A stretch of DNA of 36,066 nt from Chloroflexota bacterium (GTDB taxonomy: Bacteria; Chloroflexota; Anaerolineae; DTLA01). A model generated the notes under the pieces. The model was not told the DNA's origin. It did not search any database and worked only from the letters and a program-made list of their open reading frames with translations. The position numbers were made by a program, and so were the translations under genes. The stretch lies in assembly GCA_014360805.1 (NCBI GenBank), contig JACIWU010000026.1, positions 1-36,066 of the forward strand. Direction: 5' to 3'. Shown piece by piece: positions 16,397 through 23,750 of the stretch (within the stretch, counting starts at the first letter, position 1; the number at the start of each line of letters is the position of its first letter).

Positions 16397-17374
16397 ATGA
16401 TGAGCGTAAGGCCCTTTGGGCTACAACACATTCCGATCCTATATCGGTTGCAGCGCGGCAGTACGGTGCTGGACTTGGAGCACGCGCTGATGCGTGCGCG
16501 CAGTCCGCTCTGGGCCGCGCTCCTGGGGCACGGCTCCCTGGCCGAAGGCCCATTCTGCACGGTGGTGCTCACGGAACCCGCGGACGACTTCGCGCTGGAG
16601 GGGTTCGCGCAGGCCAGGTTGCGGCCCGGCGCCCAGGAAGCCGACCTGGTGCGCCTGGCCCCGACGCTGGATGAGCCCGAGGCCGAACGCATCTGGCGGA
16701 GCCTGCTGTTAGGACTTGGGTTGCATCTGGCGCGGCTCGGCGTGCAGCGCATCTTCGCCCGCCTGTCCGACGAGTTGGAGGCGGCGCAGGTTTTCCTGGA
16801 TTCGGGCTTCGTCCTCTACACGCGCGAGGACGTGTTCCAACTTCGGCAGGTGCCCGCGCAGGGCGCGGTCGGTCTGCTGGAGCCTGCGGATGAAGACTGC
16901 CGCTGGGGCATCGGGCGGCTGTACGCGGCGGCCACGCCGAAGGCCGTGCGGCTGGCCGAGGGTTTGGCCAACGCGAGCGCGGCCCCCGGGTTCGTGCCCG
17001 GTGATGTCTCCTACGTGTGGAGGCAGGGCAGCGACATCCTGGCCCACGTGAGCATCGCCCACGGCTCCGGCATCTGCTGGGTGCGGATGCTCATGCACCC
17101 GGACCATGCCGACAGGGCCGCCGATGTGATTCGGGATGTGTTGAACCGCTTGCCGCACCGCACGCAGACGGTCTACTGCAGCGCGCGGGCGTACCAGGTG
17201 AACCTGCGCGGGCCTTTGCAGGACGCCGGGTTCCGATTCGTAACCAGCCAGTCGGTGCTGGTGCGACAAAACGCCTTGCCGGTTCGGGAGGCCCAGACGG
17301 CGCCGGCGGTGGCCTTTGAGAAGCGGGCCGAGGCGCGCACGCCCACGGCCGCACGGCACGATGTTTTGACATAA
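16397..17374 (+). CDS. GNAT-like (possible tandem acetyltransferase fold) protein, substrate unknown
   Basis: A 325-residue protein with the alternation of strands and helices seen in GCN5-related N-acetyltransferases. The N-terminal half (about 1-150) includes IFARLSDELEAAQVFLDSGFVLY, resembling the end of a GNAT domain. The C-terminal half (about 155-305) has WVRMLMHPDHADRAADVI and ends in a similar 'GFRFVTSQSVLVRQ' strand. This suggests two GNAT-like units, the first probably degenerate. Starts ATG 16397 and ATG 16400 are adjacent; AGGAG at 16381-16385 is slightly distant. It lies 78 bases after pdxT and 48 bases before the AAA-R3H gene. I cannot assign a substrate. Confidence 0.6.
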   Translation: MMSVRPFGLQHIPILYRLQRGSTVLDLEHALMRARSPLWAALLGHGSLAEGPFCTVVLTEPADDFALEGFAQARLRPGAQEADLVRLAPTLDEPEAERIWRSLLLGLGLHLARLGVQRIFARLSDELEAAQVFLDSGFVLYTREDVFQLRQVPAQGAVGLLEPADEDCRWGIGRLYAAATPKAVRLAEGLANASAAPGFVPGDVSYVWRQGSDILAHVSIAHGSGICWVRMLMHPDHADRAADVIRDVLNRLPHRTQTVYCSARAYQVNLRGPLQDAGFRFVTSQSVLVRQNALPVREAQTAPAVAFEKRAEARTPTAARHDVLT

Positions 17375-17378
17375 TGGA

Positions 17379-17399
17379 CGCGGGAGAGACCCTCCCGCG
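17379..17399. terminator. GC-rich hairpin between the GNAT-like gene and the R3H ATPase gene
   Basis: CGCGGGAG (17379-17386) and CTCCCGCG (17392-17399) form a perfect 8-base stem with a 5-base loop, just after the stop at 17374. There is no T run. It could be a terminator or an RNA processing or stabilising element. Confidence 0.5.
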
Positions 17400-17422
17400 C
17401 TGAGAGGAATGAGAACGATTCT

Positions 17423-18972
<1,550 letters not shown>

Positions 18973-18976
<4 letters not shown>

Positions 18977-19617
18977 GCCTGTTCATCACCTTTGAGGGGC
19001 CTGAGGGTTCCGGCAAGACGACGCAATTGCAGGCGCTTCGGGGCCATCTGGAAGCCCGCGGGTTCCACGTGTATGCCCCCCGCGAACCCGGAGGCACGCG
19101 CATCGGCGACCTGGTGCGCGATATCGTGCTGAACCCGGAGCACACGGAGATGCAGCCCGCGGCGGAGATTCTGCTCTTCTCGGCGGCGCGGGCGCAATTG
19201 GTGGGGCAGGAGATTCGCCCGCGGCTGGCCCAGGGGCAAATCGTGCTCTGCGACCGCTACGCCGATTCCACCCTGGCCTACCAGGGGTACGGCCTGGGGC
19301 TGGATTTGCAGACGCTTCGCGTCATCACGGCCTTCGCCACCGGCGGGCTTCAGCCCGATCTGACGTTCCTGCTGGACGTGCCCGTGGAGGTGGGGCTGGC
19401 GCGCAAGCGAGGGCAGGCCGCCAACGAGTGGAACCGAATGGAGCGCCGCCAACGCGAATACCACGAGCGGGTTCGGGCCGGCTATCGGGAGATGGCCCAG
19501 GCAGAGCCGGCCCGCTGGCGCATTCTGGATGCGACGCGGGACTTTGACGATGTCCAGTCGGCCATTCGCGCCGAGGTGGACAGGCTTATCGGCAGCCTGC
19601 CGCAGAGTCGGAAATAG
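18973..19617 (+). CDS. tmk: Thymidylate kinase
   Basis: A 214-residue dTMP kinase that makes dTDP for DNA synthesis. P-loop GPEGSGKTT is at 9-17, the substrate-binding REPGGT at about 37-42 and the DRY motif in [15 protein letters not shown] (Asp94, Arg95, Tyr96). Length is typical. The start is TTG 18973, overlapping the upstream stop as TTGA and preceded by GGAGGGG (18962-18968); no ATG or GTG fits the conserved N terminus. darA follows after 90 bases, a gene order also known from Firmicutes (tmk-yaaQ). Confidence 0.95.
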
Positions 19618-19662
19618 GTTGGGTATCGGCAGTTTCCCTACGCCACACCCGCGAGGCTGGGT

Positions 19663-19682
19663 CGGCATGAACGTACATGCCG
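19663..19682. other. Hairpin between tmk and darA
   Basis: CGGCATG and CATGCCG form a perfect 7-base stem with a 6-base loop, 25 bases before darA. It is followed by the ribosome binding site AAGGAGGAAGGG. It could be an attenuator or processing site. No T run follows the stem. Confidence 0.4.
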
Positions 19683-19707
19683 CACAATCGTAGGCAAGGA
19701 GGAAGGG

Positions 19708-20037
19708 ATGAAACTCATCATCAGCATTGTGAACTCGGATGACGCACGGCCTCTCGTGGATCAACTGCTCCGCAAGGGCCACCGCGCCACCGTCATCAGC
19801 ACCACGGGTGGCTTTTTGCGCGAGGGGAACGCCACGATCCTGGTCGTAACGGAAGACGAGAAGGTACCCGAAGTGCTGGACACCATCCGCCAGAACTGCC
19901 ACACGCGCACCCAGTTCGTGAACCCGCTGCCGCCGATCATGGAGCCAGGCGAATTGTACATGCCTACGCCGGTGGAGGTGCAGGTGGGCGGGGCCACGGT
20001 GTTCGTCGTCAACGTGGAACAGATGGCGAGGTTCTAG
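19708..20037 (+). CDS. darA: Cyclic-di-AMP receptor of the DarA/PstA (YaaQ) family
   Basis: A 109-residue PII-like protein. The whole length aligns with DarA/PstA of Bacillus, Listeria and Staphylococcus: the opening MKLIISIVN strand, TTGGFLREGN (about 33-42) at the c-di-AMP site, and the ending PVEVQVGGATVFVVNVEQ (about 87-104). Homologues bind c-di-AMP as trimers; their output is unresolved. The position after tmk matches the Firmicutes arrangement. It implies c-di-AMP signalling in this organism, though no cyclase is visible here. It converges with the FmdB-like gene, and the two stop codons share the bases CTAG. Confidence 0.92.
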   Translation: MKLIISIVNSDDARPLVDQLLRKGHRATVISTTGGFLREGNATILVVTEDEKVPEVLDTIRQNCHTRTQFVNPLPPIMEPGELYMPTPVEVQVGGATVFVVNVEQMARF

Positions 20038-20426
20038 TCAGCGCCCATGGATGCATCGGTGCCCAGCCCCAGTTCGGGCATGTCCTTCTCAATCTGTTCG
20101 GGGGTCTGGCCGGCTTCCAGTCGGTCAACGACCTCTTCAAACTCTTCGCCTGCGTCTTCGCCGATTTCTTTGCTCATCTTGCGCATCCAGCGGGCGATGC
20201 TTTTCGGGTCGTTCTCGTCTACGTCTCCCAGGCTATCGGTGTCCATGAGGGCATCCAGGCGCGCTTCTTCGGACCGCAGCACGGCCACCCGCGACACCAG
20301 TCGGGTCAGGCGTGTCCCTCCACAGCGGGGGCAGCGGGCCTCTGCCGTCTGCGCCTCGGAGAGGGTTCGCCACAGGATGGAGACGCGCCGTCTGCAATCG
20401 GCACATCGGTACTCGTAGATAGGCAT
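20034..20426 (-). CDS. FmdB-type zinc ribbon protein
   Basis: A 130-residue protein opening with the standard FmdB/CxxC_CxxC zinc ribbon MPIYEYRCADC, with Cys at 8, 11, 32 and 35 (CPRCG). It is followed by an acidic C-terminal half rich in Asp/Glu that contains a helical segment and a repeated 'EEFEEVVDRLEAGQTPEQIE' type pattern. The function of this family is unknown; nucleic-acid or protein binding is likely. The start is fixed by the family N terminus and by GGAGGG just upstream on the minus strand, although the frame runs open to 20525. The last bases overlap the end of darA on the other strand. Confidence 0.88.
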   Translation of the reverse strand: MPIYEYRCADCRRRVSILWRTLSEAQTAEARCPRCGGTRLTRLVSRVAVLRSEEARLDALMDTDSLGDVDENDPKSIARWMRKMSKEIGEDAGEEFEEVVDRLEAGQTPEQIEKDMPELGLGTDASMGAD

Positions 20427-20468
20427 ACGGCCCTCCGGATTCGTCAGGGTATCATCCGCGACGCCTAT

Positions 20469-20495
20469 ATTATACAGAGGTTCATCGGCAGGCAA
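20469..20495 (-). promoter_or_regulatory. Promoter for the FmdB-like gene
   Basis: On the minus strand a perfect TATAAT (20474-20469) lies about 45 bases before the start codon. The best upstream hexamer is TTGCCT (20495-20490), only 15 bases away, so the -35 is weak. The local A+T-rich stretch stands out from its surroundings. Confidence 0.5.
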
Positions 20496-20572
20496 AGTGG
20501 ACAGGGAGTGCGGTAGTGTATACATTTCGGTGGAACCTTGTCAGACCGATGAGCGACAGCATGAAACGCATA

Positions 20573-20637
20573 GAGCGTAGGGCAGGTTTCCATACCTGCC
20601 CTCTGCCTTCGGCGGCTATGGAAAGCCGCCCTACGTG
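20573..20637. repeat. Two-armed palindromic repeat, copy C
   Basis: The same element as at 14538 and 14628, with changes confined mainly to the junction between the arms (CTGCCTTC versus TTGTCTC) and one loop base. Both stems are intact. The similarity continues about 20 bases to the right (TTGGCATTGCGCCACCAAACC against TTCGGCATTGTGCCACTAACC), so the true unit is about 85 bases. Confidence 0.88.
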
Positions 20638-20662
20638 TCTTGGCATTGCGCCACCAAACCAC

Positions 20663-20697
20663 CACGTGCGACGCACCTCGGAGGTACGTCGCACGTG
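20663..20697. repeat. Long palindrome upstream of remA
   Basis: CACGTGCGACG (20663-20673) and CGTCGCACGTG (20687-20697) are perfect inverted repeats. An inner ACCT/AGGT stem around CGG extends the hairpin after one mismatch. It lies 25 bases before the remA ATG and immediately after copy C. A weaker hairpin with the same GCGACGC/GCGTCGC core lies at 31350-31375. It may be a dispersed repeat or an operator for the remA-gmk unit. Confidence 0.75.
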
Positions 20698-20721
20698 AAT
20701 CATGGCGTGTAGGAGGTTTCC

Positions 20722-20982
20722 ATGCGAGCGGAAATGCTACACATCGGTTTTGGCGGGGTCGTGGCGGCCAACCGTATCCTGGCCATCGTCAGCCCCGACT
20801 CGGCTCCGGTCAAGCGGATGATCCGCGAGGCCAACGACGCCGGCCGCATCATTGACATGACCTACGGCCGCCGCACCAAGTCGGTCATCGTGCTGGACAC
20901 CGGCCACCTGGCGCTGGCGGCTCTCCAGCCCGACACCATCGTGGGGCGCTTGCGACAGCAGCGGGAGAGGGAAGCGGAGTGA
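20722..20982 (+). CDS. remA: RemA-like regulator (DUF370)
   Basis: An 86-residue protein matching the RemA/DUF370 family from end to end: IGFGGVVAANRILAIVSP, then SAPVKRMIREANDAG, then IDMTYGRRTKSV. In Bacillus RemA is a DNA-binding activator of biofilm matrix and osmoprotection genes. The RGR-type basic stretch (here GRRTK) contributes to DNA binding. AGGAGG at 20711-20716 places the start firmly. It overlaps gmk by GTGA, the same neighbour as in Firmicutes. Confidence 0.9.
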   Translation: MRAEMLHIGFGGVVAANRILAIVSPDSAPVKRMIREANDAGRIIDMTYGRRTKSVIVLDTGHLALAALQPDTIVGRLRQQREREAE

Positions 20983-21611
20983 GCGGCGAACCGGTCTCCA
21001 ACAAGGCGTTGGCCCCATCGGCGCCGCCACTGCTGGTCGTCATCTCCGGCCCGTCGGGCGTGGGCAAGGATTCGGTCGTGCGCCGCATGGCCGAATTGGG
21101 CTACCCGTTCCACTTCGTGGTTACGACGACGAGCCGCCCCCGCCGCGAAAACGAGGTGGATGGCTGCGACTACCACTTCGTAACCCCTGCCGAGTTTGAG
21201 GAGATGATCCGCAAAGACGAACTGCTGGAATACGCCATCGTGTACGGCCAATACAAGGGAATCCCCAAGGCGCACGTCCTCGCGGCGCTGGCCAGCGGCA
21301 AGGATGTCATCCTGCGCCTGGACGTGCAGGGAGCGGCGACCGTCCGCCGCCTGATTCCCGACGCCATCACCATCTTCCTCACGGCCGGCTCCGAGGAGGA
21401 ATTGTTCCGCCGCCTGCGGATGCGCAAGACCGAAGACCCCGAACAACTCCGCAAGCGCATGGAGACGGCGCGCGAGGAAATGAAGCATCTGCCGGAATTT
21501 GACTACGTGGTGGTCAATTCGGACTGCCACCTGGACGACGCCGTGCGCGCCATCGCGGCCATCATCACGGCGGAGAAGTGCCGCACCCGACCGCGACGCG
21601 CGCACCTGTGA
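20979..21611 (+). CDS. gmk: Guanylate kinase
   Basis: A 210-residue enzyme that phosphorylates GMP and dGMP. The P-loop is SGPSGVGKDSVV (about 23-34), with Asp where Ser or Thr is more usual after the Lys. The GMP-binding region TTTSRPRRENEVDGCDYHF (about 49-67) is intact, and the LID/core segment RMRKTEDPEQLRKRM is present. A short unrelated extension (residues 1-17) precedes the first strand. The GTG start overlaps remA. It is followed closely by the rhomboid gene. Confidence 0.95.
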   Translation: MSGEPVSNKALAPSAPPLLVVISGPSGVGKDSVVRRMAELGYPFHFVVTTTSRPRRENEVDGCDYHFVTPAEFEEMIRKDELLEYAIVYGQYKGIPKAHVLAALASGKDVILRLDVQGAATVRRLIPDAITIFLTAGSEEELFRRLRMRKTEDPEQLRKRMETAREEMKHLPEFDYVVVNSDCHLDDAVRAIAAIITAEKCRTRPRRAHL

Positions 21612-21619
21612 GGATTGCC

Positions 21620-22753
21620 ATGCTGCCCCCCGCAGAAGACCCAACCCAGACGACCCCAAGCCCGCCGCGGACGGTGTCCCTGCCGCTGCCTGTGGCCCGA
21701 CCTGTCCTCACGTGGGCGATTCTCGCCATCAACCTGCTGGTCTTCCTGGCGATGACCCTGGCCGGCGGCTCCGAGAACGCCGCTGTCCTGGTGCAGTTCG
21801 GCGCCAAGGTCAACGGGCGCATCGCCGCGGGCGAGTATTGGCGGTTCTTCACGCCGATGTTCATCCACATTGGCATCATGCACCTGGCGTTCAACTCGTA
21901 TGCGCTGTTCGCGCTGGGCACCGAGGTGGAGCGCCTCTTCGGCAACGTCCCCTTCGGAGTTCTCTATCTCCTGTCGGGCGCTGCGGGCGTCGTCGCCAGT
22001 TTCGCTTTCAACGATCACCTTTCGGCGGGGGCATCGGGCGCGATCTTCGGGTTGATCGGGGCGCTGGGCTACTTCTTCGCGCGCTACCGCAACCTGCTGG
22101 GGCGGGCCGGGCGGCGGCAGTTTGTCAACATCGTGTTGGTGGCCGCGTATAACCTGGCCTTCGGGTTCTTGTATCCGGGCGTGGACAACCACGGCCATCT
22201 GGGCGGCCTCATCGCGGGCGTGGCGCTGGGTTGGGCGCTGTGCCCCGACTACGGCGTCGTGCGCGACTGGCAGGGAACGCCCGCCCAGGTAGTGAACACG
22301 CGCACGCGCCAACGCCGCCTGCTCCTCACGCTGCCGCTACTGGTCGCGCTCGTCGGCGGCGCGGGGGCCGCCGTGCGCGCGCAGAGGGATTCCTTCGCCG
22401 TGCGCATGGAGCGAGGCGCCGCCCGCCTAGACGCCGGCGACCTGAACGGCGCGCTGGCCGATTTCTCCCAGGCGGCGCAGGCGCGCCCCGATTCGGCCGA
22501 AGCCCACTTCATGCTGGGCTATGTGCAGTTTGCCCAACAGGACTACGCGGGCGCAGCCAATTCCTTTGAGAAAGCCGTGGCCCTGCGCGAAGACTGGAGC
22601 GAGGCGCACTGGAACCTTGCCCTGGCCTACGTGCGGCTCGGTCAGTATCAGGACGCGGCGAGCCACCTGCAGGTGTATTTGTCGCTTGTCGGCTCCGATG
22701 CGGAACGGAGGGAAGCGCAGCGCCTCCTGGGCGAGTTGAGCCAGTTCCGCTAG
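21620..22753 (+). CDS. Rhomboid family intramembrane serine protease with C-terminal TPR domain
   Basis: A 377-residue membrane protease. Six or seven helices (about 30-235) carry the rhomboid signatures: WRFFTPMFIHIGIMHLAFN (His88 and Asn92, oxyanion side), catalytic Ser139 in GASGAIFG and catalytic His193 in HGHLGG. The C-terminal third (about 260-377) contains two to three TPR units, for example AHFMLGYVQFAQQDYAGAANSFEKA written in two halves around residue 300, likely a docking surface. ATG 21620 has GAGGA five bases upstream. GTG 21608 overlaps the gmk stop as GTGA and would add four residues. The substrate is unknown. Confidence 0.88.
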   Translation: MLPPAEDPTQTTPSPPRTVSLPLPVARPVLTWAILAINLLVFLAMTLAGGSENAAVLVQFGAKVNGRIAAGEYWRFFTPMFIHIGIMHLAFNSYALFALGTEVERLFGNVPFGVLYLLSGAAGVVASFAFNDHLSAGASGAIFGLIGALGYFFARYRNLLGRAGRRQFVNIVLVAAYNLAFGFLYPGVDNHGHLGGLIAGVALGWALCPDYGVVRDWQGTPAQVVNTRTRQRRLLLTLPLLVALVGGAGAAVRAQRDSFAVRMERGAARLDAGDLNGALADFSQAAQARPDSAEAHFMLGYVQFAQQDYAGAANSFEKAVALREDWSEAHWNLALAYVRLGQYQDAASHLQVYLSLVGSDAERREAQRLLGELSQFR

Positions 22754-22769
22754 CGGGCATTTAGGAGCG

Positions 22770-22863
22770 GGTAGTCTCCCTGTAGCGTGAAGGGTGAAAA
22801 GAGGATAGAACGCTTGCGTACTCAGCGTTGACATTCCCCGTCAACGCTCGCGGGGAGACTACC
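22770..22863. repeat. Nested inverted repeat, MITE-like element of 94 bases
   Basis: The ends are perfect 11-base inverted repeats (GGTAGTCTCCC at 22770-22780 and GGGAGACTACC at 22853-22863), extendable inward by two pairs. Inside is a second perfect hairpin (AGCGTTGAC / GTCAACGCT, 22824-22832 and 22840-22848, 7-base loop). It fills most of the gap between the rhomboid and Memo-like genes. No protein is encoded. It could be a non-autonomous mobile element or a terminator-plus-leader structure. Confidence 0.7.
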
Positions 22864-22886
22864 GAGGAGTGAAAGGAGGGACGACT

Positions 22887-23711
22887 ATGGCAGGCGAAAC
22901 CGTGCGTCATTCGGTGATTGCGGGGACCTGGTATCCGGGCTCGCCCCCGCAGTTGCGGCGCATGATAGACGGGTTCGTGGAAAAGGTGCCCCCTGTGGAA
23001 ATCCCCGGCCGCCTCGTCGCCTTGATCGCGCCTCACGCGGGGTACATCTACTCCGGCCCCGTGGCCGCCCACGCCTATGCCCTAGTGCGCGGGCGCACCT
23101 ACGATTTGGTCGCCATCGTGTCGCCGGTGCACCGCATGTGGGTGGGAGAGGTTGCCTCCACCAGCGCCGACTTCTACGAGACGCCTCTCGGCCGGGTGCG
23201 CGTGGACCGCGAGGCGCTGGCCGCGCTGGAAAAGGAGATTCGGCTGCAGTACATCGGCCAGGACAACGAGCACTCGCTGGAGATTCAGTTGCCCTTCCTG
23301 CAACATCTCCTGGCGGGGGAGTTCGGCCTGCTGCCCGTGATGATGGGATCGCAGGAGTGGGACACATGCAAGGCCCTGGCGAGTGGCCTGGCGAAGGTGC
23401 TACAGGGCCGCAACGCGCTGCTGGTCGCCAGCACTGACCTGTCGCACTTCCATTCGCAACTCCAGGCCCAGCGGCTGGATCGCATCGTCGTGGACAAGGT
23501 GAACGCCTTTGACCCGGAAGGCCTCGCGCGCGAACTGGCGTCGGGGGCGACGGAAGCCTGCGGCGGCGGGCCGGTGGTAACCACCCTCCTCGCGGCCAAG
23601 GCCTTGGGCGCGACTGGGGCCCGCGTGCTGAAGTACGCCACGTCGGGCGACGTAACCGGCGACTACAGCGGCGTGGTGGGGTACATGGCGGCGGCCATCT
23701 TCGCGACCTAG
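22887..23711 (+). CDS. Memo-like protein (AmmeMemoRadiSam system protein B family)
   Basis: A 274-residue protein of the MEMO1/LigB-like dioxygenase fold. The predicted metal-site residues are present: His50 in IAPHAGYIYSGP, His82 in SPVHRM, His129 in NEHSLEIQLPFLQ and the STDLSHFH strand (about 182-189). A Cys in EACGGGPV (about 221-228) matches the conserved Cys of Memo. In many bacteria this protein is encoded with an AMMECR1-domain protein and a radical SAM enzyme; neither is visible in this window. ATG 22887 is preceded by AAAGGAGGG (22873-22881), which favours it over the GTG at 22869. The function is unknown; a redox or metal-dependent role is plausible. Confidence 0.85.
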   Translation: MAGETVRHSVIAGTWYPGSPPQLRRMIDGFVEKVPPVEIPGRLVALIAPHAGYIYSGPVAAHAYALVRGRTYDLVAIVSPVHRMWVGEVASTSADFYETPLGRVRVDREALAALEKEIRLQYIGQDNEHSLEIQLPFLQHLLAGEFGLLPVMMGSQEWDTCKALASGLAKVLQGRNALLVASTDLSHFHSQLQAQRLDRIVVDKVNAFDPEGLARELASGATEACGGGPVVTTLLAAKALGATGARVLKYATSGDVTGDYSGVVGYMAAAIFAT

Positions 23712-23750
23712 CGGACAGGGCGCGGGCGGCCCGCCTCGTGTGGAGCAGGA

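Noticed and set aside
17366-17371. TTGACA before the R3H ATPase gene as a promoter
   Set aside because: No -10-like hexamer lies 16-18 bases downstream; that position is within a GC-rich hairpin. CATAAT overlaps the hexamer itself.
22828-22833. TTGACA before the Memo-like gene as a promoter
   Set aside because: It is part of the AGCGTTGAC/GTCAACGCT hairpin, and the spacing leads to CGGGGA instead of a -10.
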